Below the pieces are notes generated by a model. The model made no database searches, was not told where the DNA came from, and worked only from the letters and a program-made list of their open reading frames with translations. Of a stretch of DNA of 64,000 bases, positions 42,526-52,315 are shown piece by piece. The position numbers and the translations under genes are program-made. Within the stretch, counting starts at the first letter, position 1, and each line of letters starts with the position of its first letter. Source of the stretch: Occultella aeris (GTDB taxonomy: Bacteria > Actinomycetota > Actinomycetes > Actinomycetales > Beutenbergiaceae); assembly GCF_902703175.1 (NCBI RefSeq), contig NZ_CACRYJ010000044.1, positions 28,580-92,579 on the forward strand, written 5' to 3'.

Positions 42526-45027
42526 ATGACCTCCCTGCCCACCGATGACCTTCTCGCCCGGGTCGCCACCCTGACCGTCGCCGAGAAGGTCACCCTGCTC
42601 ACCGGAGCCACCGCCTGGACCACCCACGCCCAGGAGTCGATCGGCCTGGCGGAGGTCGTGATGTCGGACGGGCCGGCCGGCGTGCGCGGCATCGGGCCCG
42701 GCACGTCGACCTCGCTCCCGGCCCCGAGCGCGCTCGCCGCCACCTGGGACCTCGAGCAGGCCGCGCGGATCGGCCGGTTCTTCGCGGCGGCAGCCCGGCG
42801 CCGGGGCGTGGACGTGGTCCTGGCCCCGGTGCTGAACCTGCAACGCGTCCCGGTCGGCGGACGGCACTTCGAGAACTACAGCGAGGACCCGTACCTGACC
42901 GGAGCGGTCGGCGCCACCGTCATCGCCGCGATGCAGGACCTCGGCGTGGCCGCCTGCGCGAAGCACTTCGTCGCCAACGACTCCGAGACCGACCGGACCA
43001 CCTACGTGGCCCGGGTGGACGAGGTCACCCTCCGCGAGGCGTACCTGCCGCCGTTCCACCGGGGTGCGGTCGAGGCCGGCGCCTGGACGGTCATGTCCGC
43101 CTACAACGGCCTCGACGACGGCGAGGAGTCCGCCCCCGCCGGCGAGCACCGCCGGCTGCTCACCACCCTGTTGAAGCAGGAGTGGGGTTACGACGGGCTC
43201 GTGGTCAGCGACTGGGCGGCGGCCCGCACGACCGTCCCGACGGCGAACGCCGGCATGGATCTGGTGATGCCGGGACCGCACGGGCCCTGGCAGGATGCGC
43301 TCGTCGCTGCCGTCCAGACCGGGGAGGTGCCCGAGTCCGTCATCGACGACAAGGTGGTCCGGTTGCTGCGCCTGGCACAGCGCGTCGGCAAGCTCGACGG
43401 CGCAGGTCCGGCGCCGATCCCGGCGCACCTCGTCGAGGAGGGCTGGTCGGTCTCGCGCGACCTCGCGGCGCGTGCGACCGTCGTGCTGCGGCGTGGTGCG
43501 GCGTGGCCGTTGGCGGCGGCGTCGGCCGGCCGGACGATCGCGCTGATCGGCGCCAACGCCGTCGAGCCCTACGTCCAGGGCGGCGGCAGCGCGAAGGTGC
43601 GCGTCGAGCACGAGGTGAGTCCCCTCGAAGGGCTCACCGACGCGCTCGACGGCACCTCCGCCGTCGTCCGCTTCGCTCGCGGTGGCGCTGTGCTCGAGCA
43701 TGCGCCGATGCTCGGCACCGACCTCATCACGGACCCCGTCACCGGCGGGGCCGGTGTGCACCTGAGCGCCCACGACGCCGGCGGTGCGCTGCTCGCGCAG
43801 GAGTCCGCGGCCCGCACCGACTGGACCTGGCACTACGGCTTCCCGGCGGACAGTGCCGAGCTGGTCCTGCGTACCACCGTGCATCTGACCGGCGACGGCA
43901 CCCACGAGCTGGAGCTCGGCGCGATCGGCTACCACGACGTGCTCGTCGACGGTGAGCTCGTGGCCAGCGCGCGCGACGACGACGGCGCGCAGGCGGTGCT
44001 GAACTCGTCTGTGAACGCACCCCTCGGGGTACGGGTGCCGGTCCTGGTCGACGGGTCGCGGGACGTCGAGGTCGAGCTGCGCCTGCACGTCGTGGACACC
44101 GGCCAGTACGGGCGGCTCATCAGCGCGACGCTGCGGCACGCGCTCCCCGGCCCGGACACCGGCATCGAGATCGACGAGGCCGTGGCCCTGGCTGCCGAGG
44201 CGGACGTCGCGGTCGTGGTGGTCGGCACGAACGGCGAGGTGGAGAGCGAGGGCTGGGACCGCGCCTCGCTCGCGCTGCCGGGCCGCCAGGACGAGCTCGT
44301 CCGCCGGGTCGCGGCCGTGAACCCGCGCACCGTGGTGGTGGTGAACGCGGGCGCACCGGTGCTGCTGCCGTGGCTCGACGAGGTCGACACGGTGCTGTGG
44401 GCGTGGTTGCCGGGGCAGGAGTTCGGGCACGCCCTCGCCGACGTGCTGCTCGGCCGGACCGAGCCCGCCGGCCGGCTGCCGTGGACGCTGCCCGCGAGCG
44501 CCGACGACGTACCGGTCCCGGACGGCGCGCCCGTCGACGGCGTCGTCGACTACCGCGAGGGCACCGACGTGGGCTACCTGGGCTGGCAGCGCCTCGGCCG
44601 CACACCGGCGCTGCCGTTCGGGCACGGGCTGGGCTGGACCGACTTCACCCACGGCGAGCCCGCCGTGACCTGCGAGCCCGACGGCGACCTCACCGTCGGC
44701 GTGGACGTCACCAACGTCGGACCGCGCGCCGGGCGCGAGGTGGTGCAGGTGTACCTGGAGCGACCGGGTGACCCGGGGATGCTGCGGCTGGCCGCCTTCG
44801 CCTGCGCGGACGTTGCCGCGGGCGCGGCTGCCACAGTGACCGTCCGGGTGCCCGGACGCGCTCTCGAGCGGTGGGTTCCCAGTGGATCGGGATCGACGGG
44901 ATGGCAGCGGGTCGGCGGCACCTACCGCGTGCACGTGGGCCGTTCGGTGGCGGACATCCGCGCAGGAGTGGACATCGTGATCGAGGGTGCGGACGTGCGC
45001 GTCGCCGACGGCGTGGTGCACGCATGA
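42526..45027 (+). CDS. Glycoside hydrolase family 3 beta-glucosidase-like enzyme
   Basis: An 833-aa GH3 enzyme: N-terminal TIM barrel (VMSDGPAGVRG; KHFVANDSETDR), nucleophile Asp229 in VVSDWAA, a C-terminal sandwich domain and an inserted PA14-like region (about 400-540), then an Fn3-like end (VTNVGPRAGREVVQVYL). It should hydrolyse beta-linked glucosides. No signal peptide, so it acts in the cytoplasm on imported oligosaccharides. Overlaps the GH5 gene by 4 bp. Confidence 0.95.
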   Translation: MTSLPTDDLLARVATLTVAEKVTLLTGATAWTTHAQESIGLAEVVMSDGPAGVRGIGPGTSTSLPAPSALAATWDLEQAARIGRFFAAAARRRGVDVVLAPVLNLQRVPVGGRHFENYSEDPYLTGAVGATVIAAMQDLGVAACAKHFVANDSETDRTTYVARVDEVTLREAYLPPFHRGAVEAGAWTVMSAYNGLDDGEESAPAGEHRRLLTTLLKQEWGYDGLVVSDWAAARTTVPTANAGMDLVMPGPHGPWQDALVAAVQTGEVPESVIDDKVVRLLRLAQRVGKLDGAGPAPIPAHLVEEGWSVSRDLAARATVVLRRGAAWPLAAASAGRTIALIGANAVEPYVQGGGSAKVRVEHEVSPLEGLTDALDGTSAVVRFARGGAVLEHAPMLGTDLITDPVTGGAGVHLSAHDAGGALLAQESAARTDWTWHYGFPADSAELVLRTTVHLTGDGTHELELGAIGYHDVLVDGELVASARDDDGAQAVLNSSVNAPLGVRVPVLVDGSRDVEVELRLHVVDTGQYGRLISATLRHALPGPDTGIEIDEAVALAAEADVAVVVVGTNGEVESEGWDRASLALPGRQDELVRRVAAVNPRTVVVVNAGAPVLLPWLDEVDTVLWAWLPGQEFGHALADVLLGRTEPAGRLPWTLPASADDVPVPDGAPVDGVVDYREGTDVGYLGWQRLGRTPALPFGHGLGWTDFTHGEPAVTCEPDGDLTVGVDVTNVGPRAGREVVQVYLERPGDPGMLRLAAFACADVAAGAAATVTVRVPGRALERWVPSGSGSTGWQRVGGTYRVHVGRSVADIRAGVDIVIEGADVRVADGVVHA

Positions 45028-46790
45028 GCTCCACAGTGTCCGCCACCCACCCGCCGCTGAGCCCGCTCGCCGCGTCCCGCCCGGACGTCGCCGCGCGCTC
45101 CTTCGTGCGCCGGGCGGGCACCCGGATCGTCGACGGGACCGGCGCACCGGCGCTCGAACGCGGCGTCGGTATCGGCACCTGGCTGCTGCCGGAGGGCTAC
45201 ATGTGGGGCTTCCGGCCGGCCGGGCGGCCCGGAGCCGGCGTGCCCGCACAGTCTCCACGGGAGATCGAGGCCCTGTTCGCCGACCTGGTCGGGCCCGAAC
45301 GGGCCGCGACATTCTGGACCCGGTGGCGAGCGTCGTTCTTCACCGAGGCCGACGTCGCCGAGATCGCCGCGCAGGGGTTCGACCACGTGCGGCTGCCGAT
45401 CAACTCCCGCGTCGTCATGGACGACTCGGGCGCGTTCCTCGCCGACGGGTTCACCCTGATCGACGCGTGCATCGACTGGTGCCGCGTCCATGGCCTGCAC
45501 GTGGTGCTGGACCTGCACGGCGCCCCCGGCGGGCAGACCGGCACCAATATCGACGACTCACCGCGCGGGCGCCCGGAGCTGTTCACCGATCCGAACTACC
45601 GCGCCCTGACCGTGGCGCTGTGGGCCGAACTGGCCCGCCGCTACTCCGACGAGCCAGTGGTCGCGGCCTACGACCTGCTCAACGAACCGCTGCCGAACGA
45701 GCACGCCGCCGCCCACGCCGTCGACCTGGTCAGCCTGTACCGCGACCTCACCGCGACGATCCGGGCCATCGACCCGGACCACCTCATCATGTATGAGGGC
45801 CTGCACTGGGCCAGCGACGTCTCGATCTTCACCGAGGTCTGGGACGCGAACTCGGCGATCCAGTTCCACCGGTACTGGGCGCCGCCGGACCGGGCCGGGA
45901 TCGCGCCCCACCTCGAGGTCCGGGACCGGCTCGGCCTTCCGATCTACATGGGCGAGGGCGGCGAGAACGGCACGGACTGGCTGGCTGCCGCGTTCGGGCT
46001 GTACACGGCCCAGGGCATCGGCTGGAACTTCTGGACCTGGAAGAAGATCGACAACCCGCACTCCCCCGCCGTGGTCGTGCCGCCGCCGGGTTGGGATGCC
46101 ATCGCCGGGTACGCGGCGGGCACGCACGAGCGACCCGACCCCGACGCCGCCTGGGCCACGCTGCTCGCCCTGGTCGAGGCCGTGCGGCTGCCGAACTGCA
46201 CCTGGCACGGTGAGGTGATCGCGGCGCTGCTGCACCGCACGCCGGTGACCCTGCCGGCCTACGCGTTCTCCGGCGCCTGCGCGGGCTCGCGGAGCATCGC
46301 GTCGAGCACCGCCGCCGAGTCGCAGACCGGCGCGGCGGAGCCGGCCGATGCCGCCGGCGAGCCATGGCCGGACGAGCCGGTCACGATCCGCTACACCGGC
46401 GGCGACCCCGACGTGAACCCGTTCGCCGCCGACCCGGCCGAGCGCGCCCGAGCCGGCACGTTCGCGGTGCATCTGCGCGCCGGAGACCGGGTCGACTACG
46501 ACCTGCACGTCGCCGAGCCGGTGGCTCGCCCCGGCGGCTCGTCCGAGACCACGGTGACCCTGCGGACCGGGCCGGCTGCGCCGTCGGGCATCACGCCGAC
46601 TCCGACCCCGCCCGCGGACCCGGCCGCGCCCCTCGGCACCATGACCGTGCGGCTCGGCGGCGTCGCGGTCACCGGCGCCTGGTCCGGGACCGCCTGGCGT
46701 GGCTCGACGCCGACGGTCCCCGGCGCCACGACGCTCCGGATCGGCGTCGAGGACGGTGTCGTCGATCTGATCGAGATCGCCGTGCGCTGA
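45024..46790 (+). CDS. Glycoside hydrolase family 5 (exo-beta-glucanase-like)
   Basis: A 588-aa protein with a GH5 TIM barrel at about 40-400. The acid/base is Glu221 in DLLNEPLP and the nucleophile Glu311 in YMGEGGENG; HVRLPINSRV and LDLHGAPGGQ are typical of exo-1,3-beta-glucanase-like members. The C-terminal 170 residues look like a carbohydrate-binding beta-sandwich. No signal peptide is seen, so it is probably intracellular. ATG overlaps the GH3 stop (ATGA). Activity on beta-1,3 or beta-1,4 glucosides is not resolved. Confidence 0.92.
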   Translation: MSSTVSATHPPLSPLAASRPDVAARSFVRRAGTRIVDGTGAPALERGVGIGTWLLPEGYMWGFRPAGRPGAGVPAQSPREIEALFADLVGPERAATFWTRWRASFFTEADVAEIAAQGFDHVRLPINSRVVMDDSGAFLADGFTLIDACIDWCRVHGLHVVLDLHGAPGGQTGTNIDDSPRGRPELFTDPNYRALTVALWAELARRYSDEPVVAAYDLLNEPLPNEHAAAHAVDLVSLYRDLTATIRAIDPDHLIMYEGLHWASDVSIFTEVWDANSAIQFHRYWAPPDRAGIAPHLEVRDRLGLPIYMGEGGENGTDWLAAAFGLYTAQGIGWNFWTWKKIDNPHSPAVVVPPPGWDAIAGYAAGTHERPDPDAAWATLLALVEAVRLPNCTWHGEVIAALLHRTPVTLPAYAFSGACAGSRSIASSTAAESQTGAAEPADAAGEPWPDEPVTIRYTGGDPDVNPFAADPAERARAGTFAVHLRAGDRVDYDLHVAEPVARPGGSSETTVTLRTGPAAPSGITPTPTPPADPAAPLGTMTVRLGGVAVTGAWSGTAWRGSTPTVPGATTLRIGVEDGVVDLIEIAVR

Positions 46791-46875
46791 CCCGCGCAGG
46801 TCCACCTCGCAGACCCGCTCGGACCCCGCGGCGGCGGAGTAGAGTGCGGAGCCCAGCCCCTTCTCGAGGTGTGCC

Positions 46876-47685
46876 ATGCACGTCCAGGCCGATCGCGTCG
46901 CAGCGTTCCACCGCCTGCACTCCAGCGGCACCTTCGTGATGCCGAACCCTTGGGATCCCGGGAGCGCACGGGTCCTGGAGGGGCTCGGTTTCCCGGCGCT
47001 GGCGACGACGAGCTCAGGGTTCGCCTGGACCCGCGGCCGGGCGGACACCCACGTCGACCTCGAGCAGGTGCTCGCGCACCTCAAGGAGGTCGCCGACGCC
47101 GTCGACGTGCCGGTGAACGCGGACTTCGAGGGCGGCTACGCCGTCGATCCCGAGCAGGTGGCCACGAACGTGAGCCGCGCCGTCGCCACCGGTATCGCCG
47201 GCCTGTCGATCGAGGACTCCTCGGGCGATCAATCCGAGCCCCTGCTCCCGTTCGAGGTGTCCCTCGAGCGGGTGCGGGCGGCGCGCCGCGCGATCGACGA
47301 GAGCGGCACGGGGGTGCTGCTGACCGCGCGGTCCGAAGGCTTCGTCGTCGGCCGCCCGGACATCGACGAGACCGTGCGCCGGCTGCGCGCATACGCCGAG
47401 GCGGGTGCCGACTGCCTCTACGCGCCCCGGATCACGACGGTCGCGGAAATCGAGGCCGTCGTGGCCGCCGTCGCGCCGAAGCCGGTGAACCTGCTGATCA
47501 ACTCGCCGTTCCTGACCGTGGCGCAGGCGGGCGCGCTCGGCGTGCGGCGGATCAGTGTGGGCGGCACCCTGGCGCGCGCGGCGTGGGGCGGCTTCCTAGG
47601 CGTCGCGCGGGAGATCGCCGACGCCGGCACGTTCTCCGGGTTCCGGGACCTGCCGGACGTCGACGGCATGTTCGGGCACGGCTGA
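46876..47685 (+). CDS. Isocitrate lyase/PEP mutase-family protein
   Basis: A 269-aa TIM barrel of the PEP mutase/isocitrate lyase superfamily. VMPNPWDPGSARVLE, NADFEGGYAVD (metal-binding acidic residues) and LLTARSEGFV are visible. The catalytic cysteine loop of isocitrate and methylisocitrate lyases (KKCxH) is absent, so a phosphonopyruvate/oxaloacetate-type C-C or C-P lyase is likelier. ATG 46876 has GAGG upstream. TAGAGT at 46840-46845 could be its -10. Convergent with nadE. Confidence 0.87.
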   Translation: MHVQADRVAAFHRLHSSGTFVMPNPWDPGSARVLEGLGFPALATTSSGFAWTRGRADTHVDLEQVLAHLKEVADAVDVPVNADFEGGYAVDPEQVATNVSRAVATGIAGLSIEDSSGDQSEPLLPFEVSLERVRAARRAIDESGTGVLLTARSEGFVVGRPDIDETVRRLRAYAEAGADCLYAPRITTVAEIEAVVAAVAPKPVNLLINSPFLTVAQAGALGVRRISVGGTLARAAWGGFLGVAREIADAGTFSGFRDLPDVDGMFGHG

Positions 47686-47692
47686 GGCGTTA

Positions 47693-47706
47693 CCGCCCGA
47701 CGGCGG
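47693..47706. terminator. Small hairpin between convergent PEP-mutase-like and nadE genes
   Basis: CCGCC and GGCGG pair around CGAC, 8 bp after the upstream gene's stop. Short but GC-rich; no U-tract. Confidence 0.35.
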
Positions 47707-47773
47707 GCCCACCTGGGCTCGTCGGTCCGCGACGCGCCGCGCTGCCTCGGGCAGAGGGCCGGGCGGCCCGCGC

Positions 47774-48637
47774 TCAGGCGTGGTCGAGGTCCTCCGGCGT
47801 GACCGGCATCGCCCGCTTGTGCGCGGTACGCGCGAAAGCGCGTTCGATCGTCTCGCGGTCCTCCTCGGCGACCGGGCCACCCTCGAGGTAGGTGTCGATC
47901 GCCTCGTAGGTCACCCCGAGGGCCACCTCGTCCGGGTTGCCGGGCTTGCCGTCCTCGAGGTCCGCGGTCGGGACCTTCGTGACCAGGGTCTGCGGCGCCC
48001 CCAGGTGGGCACCGATGGCCCGGACCCGGCGCTTGGTGAGACCGGCGAGCGGGGTCAGGTCGCAGGCGCCGTCACCGTGCTTGGTGTAGAAGCCGGTGAC
48101 CGCCTCGGCTGCATGGTCGGTTCCGATCACGAGCAGGTTGCGCAAGCCCGCGATCGTGTACTGGGCGACCATCCGCTGGCGGGCCTTGACGTTGCCCTTG
48201 ACGAAGTCCGCCGCGGACTCGCTGGTGGCGGTCGTGCCACCGGCCCGGACCGCGGCGACCATGGCATCCGTCGGCTCGGCGATGTTCACGGTAAGCACCT
48301 CGTCGGCCTCGATGAAGGAGATGGCCACCTGGGCGTCGGCCTCGTCGGCCTGCACCCCGTACGGCAGCCGGACCGCCACGAACACGGCCTCCCTGCCCTC
48401 GGCACGGAGCCGCTCGACGGCCAGCTGCGCGAGGCGCCCCGCCGTCGTGGAGTCCACCCCGCCGCTGATACCCAGGACATATCCCGCCGCACCGGTGCGG
48501 CGCAGGTACTCGGCCAGGAACCCGATCCGGCGCTCGGCCTCGGCGGCAGCGTCGAACTCGGCAGGGACGCCGAGCTCGTCGATGATCTGCTGCTGGATGG
48601 GCGGGAGCTGGCGGATCTGCGCGGTGGTCACGTTCAC
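47774..48637 (-). CDS. nadE: NH3-dependent NAD+ synthetase
   Basis: A 287-aa ATP pyrophosphatase-type enzyme without a glutaminase domain. The P-loop [44 protein letters not shown] and the C-terminal HKRAMPVTP are diagnostic. It amidates nicotinic acid adenine dinucleotide to NAD+ using ammonia. GTG 48637 is taken as the start; a second GTG at 48631 is equally possible. Next upstream gene on the strand is the helicase, 48 bp away. Confidence 0.96.
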   Translation of the reverse strand: MNVTTAQIRQLPPIQQQIIDELGVPAEFDAAAEAERRIGFLAEYLRRTGAAGYVLGISGGVDSTTAGRLAQLAVERLRAEGREAVFVAVRLPYGVQADEADAQVAISFIEADEVLTVNIAEPTDAMVAAVRAGGTTATSESAADFVKGNVKARQRMVAQYTIAGLRNLLVIGTDHAAEAVTGFYTKHGDGACDLTPLAGLTKRRVRAIGAHLGAPQTLVTKVPTADLEDGKPGNPDEVALGVTYEAIDTYLEGGPVAEEDRETIERAFARTAHKRAMPVTPEDLDHA

Positions 48638-48685
48638 ACGGTAGCGACCAGCCAGGCGCCGGTACCAGCGTGGTCGGGGCGACGT

Positions 48686-51124
48686 TCACGACCCGGGCGC
48701 GACCTCGAGGAGCAGTCCGAGCACGATCAGTGCACCGGCCTTGTCCAGCGGGTTGTTGTTGTTCCCGCACTTGGGCGACTGCACGCAGCTCGGGCATCCC
48801 GTCGCGCAGCGACACGACGCGACGGCGTCCCGGGTCGCTGCGATCCACGTGCGGGCTGCGCGGAAGCCCCGCTGTGCGAACCCGGCGCCGCCGGGGTACC
48901 CGTCGTAGACGAAAACGGTGGGTTCGAACGTGTCGGCGTGGATCGCCGTGGAGAGCCCGCCGATGTCCCACCGGTCGCAGGTGGCGATCAGCGGGAGCAG
49001 TCCGATCGCGGCGTGCTCGGCGGCGTGCAGTGCCCCGGGCAGGTCCGCGGGACCGACGCCTGCCTCGGCGAGGACCGAGGCGTCCACGTGCCACCAGGTG
49101 CCGGTGGTGTGCAGAGTGCGCTCGGGCATCTCGAGCGGGTAGGACGCGATGATCTCCATGCCCGGCAGCCGGCGGCGGTCGTAGCCGTTCACCCGGGCCG
49201 TCACCTCGAGGTGCCCGTAGTTCCACCGGACCGGTCCCCACTGCTGCTCGGTGTCCGTGCTGACGATCCGCACGTGGGTGTCGGAGCGGGCCCGGGTGCG
49301 GTAGCCGAGGTTCTGGGCGGTGACGAGCGCGACGTCGTCGCCGTAGTGCTCCACCCGGTAGGTGCGGCCCTGGTGGGTGTAGACCGCCCCTTCGTGCACG
49401 GTCGCGTCGGCGCGGTCACCGTCGACGGTGCCGAGCACGCGGCCGGTGCCCTCCTCGACGACCTGGACCTGGGCCTCGCTCCCGCCGCGCAGGTCGGTGA
49501 GCCCGGCGGGGTGCTCGGGGCGCGCGTAGTTCCAGTACCAACCGCCGGGACGACGGCGGAGCAGCCCCCGCGCGACGAGCTCGTCCGGGAGCGCGGCGTC
49601 GGCGAGGCCGAACCGGGCCAGGTCGGCCTCCGTCAGCGGAAGTTCGGCGGCGGCGGCGCACAGGTGCGGGGCGAGCACGTAGGGGTTGGCCGGGTCGAAC
49701 GCGGTGGCCTCGACCGCGACGCCGAAGATCGCCTCCGGGTGGTGCACCAGATAGGAGTCCAGCGGGTCGTCGCTGGCGATGAGTACCGCGAGACCTTCGG
49801 CGCCCGCTCGCCCGGCCCGGCCGACCTGCTGCCACAGCGACACCCGGGTTCCCGGCCAGCCGGCGATCAGGACGGCGTCGAGGCCTGAGATGTCCACGCC
49901 GAGCTCGAGGGCGTTCGTCGAGGCGAGCGCGAGTAGGTCCCCGGTGCGCAGCGCGGCCTCGAGCTCGCGGCGCTCCTCGGGCAGGTATCCGCCCCGGTAG
50001 GCGGCGACCCGGTCCGCCAGGTCCTCCTGGGCGCTCGGGTCCGGTGCTGCGCCGGGCGCGCGCCAGCGCGCACCGAGCCGGTCGCGGGTGTGGACCGCGA
50101 TCACCTCGGCGCCGATGCGTGAGCGGACGAAGGCGAGTGTGCGGCGCCGGGCCCGGACGAGGTCGGTGAGCAGGTCCGCGGTCTCCGACAGGGCCGACCG
50201 CCGCGGACCGTCCTCGGGAGCGCCGCTCGGGACACCGGGCGGCGGGTCCTGGTCGACGAAGTCGTCCTCGGCGACCTCTTCGGCGTCGGTGAGCAACGGC
50301 GGCATCCACAGCGCGACGGTGCGCCGGCCGGCGGGCGAGGCGTCCGCGGTGACGGCATGCACCTCGGCGGCATCGACCCCGAGCAGCCGGGCCGCCGTCA
50401 CCTCCGGCTCCCCCGTCGTCGCCGACGCCATGATCGCCGTCGGGCGTGCCCCGTAGTGCTCGGCCAGCCGCAGCAGCCGGCGCAGCACCAGAGCGACGTG
50501 CGCGCCGAGGACCCCGCGGTAGGCGTGGCACTCGTCCACGACGATGTACCGCAGGCCGCGGAGCAGTCGCTGCCAGCGTTTGTGCCCGCTGAGCATGGAG
50601 AAGTGCAGGAAGTCCGGGTTCGTCAGGACGATGTCGGCGTAGTCGCGGGCCCAGTCGCGCTCGTTCAGCGGTGTGTCGCCGTCGCACGTCACGGCGCGCA
50701 CATCCCTGATCGCTCCGGCGCGGAGCAGTTCGGTGAGTCCGTGCAGCTGGTCTGCCGCGAGTGCCTTCGTGGGGCTGAGGTAGAGCACGCTCGGGCGACG
50801 GGTGAGCGTGGAGATCCTGGTGCCGGCGGTCTGGGCGCGGATGGCGGTGATCGCCGGGAGCCACCCGGCCAGCGACTTGCCGGATCCCGTGGAGGTCGCG
50901 AGGACCACGTGCCTGCCGGCCCAGGCGGCCTCCGCGGCCTCCACCTGATGCACCCACGGCTCGATGATGCCGCGGGCACGATAGGCGCCCACGAGATCCG
51001 GGTCCGCCCACTTCGGCCACGCGGCGGTCCGACCGGCACGTGCCGGCATCCGCTCGACGTGCAGGAGACTGTCCTGCTCGCGACGACCGGTCAGGAGCAC
51101 CTGCAGCGTGTCCCGGTCGGCCAT
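48686..51124 (-). CDS. DEAD/DEAH-box helicase with DUF1998/MZB domain (MrfA/Hrq1-like)
   Basis: An 812-aa superfamily 2 helicase. Walker A STGSGKS (78-84), the DEAH variant VVDECHAYRG, SATTG (motif III) and LGVDISGLDAVLIAGWPGT with QQVGRAGRAG (motifs V, VI) are intact. The C-terminal region ends in a cysteine cluster, CRCATGCPSCVQSPKC, and NNNNPLDK, typical of the DUF1998 zinc domain of B. subtilis MrfA and fungal Hrq1, which act in crosslink repair. ATG 51124 lacks a strong ribosome site but family similarity begins there. The exonuclease partner MrfB is not adjacent. Confidence 0.93.
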   Translation of the reverse strand: MADRDTLQVLLTGRREQDSLLHVERMPARAGRTAAWPKWADPDLVGAYRARGIIEPWVHQVEAAEAAWAGRHVVLATSTGSGKSLAGWLPAITAIRAQTAGTRISTLTRRPSVLYLSPTKALAADQLHGLTELLRAGAIRDVRAVTCDGDTPLNERDWARDYADIVLTNPDFLHFSMLSGHKRWQRLLRGLRYIVVDECHAYRGVLGAHVALVLRRLLRLAEHYGARPTAIMASATTGEPEVTAARLLGVDAAEVHAVTADASPAGRRTVALWMPPLLTDAEEVAEDDFVDQDPPPGVPSGAPEDGPRRSALSETADLLTDLVRARRRTLAFVRSRIGAEVIAVHTRDRLGARWRAPGAAPDPSAQEDLADRVAAYRGGYLPEERRELEAALRTGDLLALASTNALELGVDISGLDAVLIAGWPGTRVSLWQQVGRAGRAGAEGLAVLIASDDPLDSYLVHHPEAIFGVAVEATAFDPANPYVLAPHLCAAAAELPLTEADLARFGLADAALPDELVARGLLRRRPGGWYWNYARPEHPAGLTDLRGGSEAQVQVVEEGTGRVLGTVDGDRADATVHEGAVYTHQGRTYRVEHYGDDVALVTAQNLGYRTRARSDTHVRIVSTDTEQQWGPVRWNYGHLEVTARVNGYDRRRLPGMEIIASYPLEMPERTLHTTGTWWHVDASVLAEAGVGPADLPGALHAAEHAAIGLLPLIATCDRWDIGGLSTAIHADTFEPTVFVYDGYPGGAGFAQRGFRAARTWIAATRDAVASCRCATGCPSCVQSPKCGNNNNPLDKAGALIVLGLLLEVAPGS

Positions 51125-51279
51125 TGGCCGATTGTCGCAGCACGGTCCGACACACCAGGTGTTCGCACCGACCGGGCGTGCGGTCCGGCCAGGCGCACCT
51201 GAGCAACGTCCATCAGCGCTCGTCGGCAAGGCGCGTGATCGCCTGCGGCGTAGCGAACCAGCTCCGACGCGGCGCGCCG

Positions 51280-51837
51280 TCAGCGACGCAGCGAGTCGAT
51301 CATCCGGTTCAGCGCCGCCTCGGCCAGTTCCGGTCGGCCGCCGTCCGCGATCCAGATCGCCGCCTCGTTCATCGCACCGCCGAGCAGCGCACCGGCGGCA
51401 CCGGGGTCCACGGCCAGATCGTCGAGCGCGGCCAGTCCCTCGGCGAGCAATTTCGTGGAGTGCTGGGAGTCCATCCGGCGCCAGGACTCCCAACCGACCA
51501 CCGCGGGTCCGTCCACGAGCACGATCCTACGGATGCCGGGCTCCACCGCGGCCCTCAGGAACGCCGCGCTCCCGACCCTGATCGCCGACCAGCCCGCGCC
51601 CGGGGCCGCCTGCGCGACGGCGTCCGCGATCACGGCGTGGGCGTCGGCGAGTACGGCAGTGAACAGCCCCAGCTTGTCGCCGAAGTGGTGGTAGACCGCA
51701 CCTCGAGTCACACCGGCCGCCTCCGCAACCCGCTCGAGACCGACGGCCGCATAGCCCTGCTCGGCGAACAGCTCGCGGGCCACCTCACGCAGGCGCCGTT
51801 CGGTCGCCTCGCTCTGGGCCTTGGTCGCTCTGGCCAC
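51280..51837 (-). CDS. TetR/AcrR-family transcriptional regulator
   Basis: A 185-aa TetR protein: RRLREVARELFAEQGYAAVGLERVAEAAGVTRGAVYHHFGDKLGLF forms the DNA-binding domain. GTG 51837 was chosen because AAGGAG lies 6 nt upstream; a TTG at 51843 is unlikely. It is divergent from the VOC-family gene with an 82-bp AT-richer spacer containing an ATACA/TGTAT inverted repeat, so it probably controls that gene and itself. Confidence 0.92.
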   Translation of the reverse strand: MARATKAQSEATERRLREVARELFAEQGYAAVGLERVAEAAGVTRGAVYHHFGDKLGLFTAVLADAHAVIADAVAQAAPGAGWSAIRVGSAAFLRAAVEPGIRRIVLVDGPAVVGWESWRRMDSQHSTKLLAEGLAALDDLAVDPGAAGALLGGAMNEAAIWIADGGRPELAEAALNRMIDSLRR

Positions 51838-51885
51838 GGCCAACTCCTTTACAAACAGGCTGTACGTATTCTACGGTTGGGTTCT

Positions 51886-51902
51886 ATACATACAGAGTGT
51901 AT
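51886..51902. promoter_or_regulatory. Candidate TetR operator between tetR and the VOC gene
   Basis: ATACA-N7-TGTAT is an inverted repeat 18 bp upstream of the VOC start and about 49 bp upstream of the tetR start. The whole spacer is much AT-richer than its surroundings. A regulator site is likely; the exact borders are uncertain. Confidence 0.45.
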
Positions 51903-51919
51903 CTAACTGGAGGCACCGC

Positions 51920-52315
51920 ATGATCACCGGCATCTACCCGGTCCTGATGAGTACGGATGTCGCGGCCAGTGCCGCCTTCTTCACCGAGCGGTTCGGTTTC
52001 GAGACCGTGTTCGAGGCCGACTGGTACGTCTCGCTGCGCCGGGACAACTGGGAGCTGGCCTTCGTCGACGCCGACCACCCGACGATCCCCGACGGCTTCC
52101 GCGCCGCGGCCACCGGAGTACTGCTGAACGTGGAGGTGGATCACGTCGACGAGGAGTACGCCCGGCTCATGGCCACCGGCGACGTGCAGGTAGTGCTCGA
52201 GCTCCGCTCGGAGGACTTCGGGCAGCGGCACTTCATCGTCGTGGCGCCCGGCGGCGTCCTCGTCGATGTCATCGAACCGATCCCGTACGCCGGCGAGTTC
52301 GCGGCGCAGGACTGA
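51920..52315 (+). CDS. VOC-family (glyoxalase/bleomycin-resistance fold) protein
   Basis: A 131-aa single VOC domain built of two beta-alpha-beta-beta-beta halves (YPVLMSTDVAASAAFFTERFGFE; RHFIVVAPGGVLVDVIEPI). The Glu in DVIEP is a usual metal ligand. Members isomerise, open aromatic rings, or bind and sequester drugs; the function here is unknown. ATG 51920 has TGGAGG upstream. Divergent from a TetR gene, a layout common for resistance or detoxification pairs. Confidence 0.9.
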   Translation: MITGIYPVLMSTDVAASAAFFTERFGFETVFEADWYVSLRRDNWELAFVDADHPTIPDGFRAAATGVLLNVEVDHVDEEYARLMATGDVQVVLELRSEDFGQRHFIVVAPGGVLVDVIEPIPYAGEFAAQD

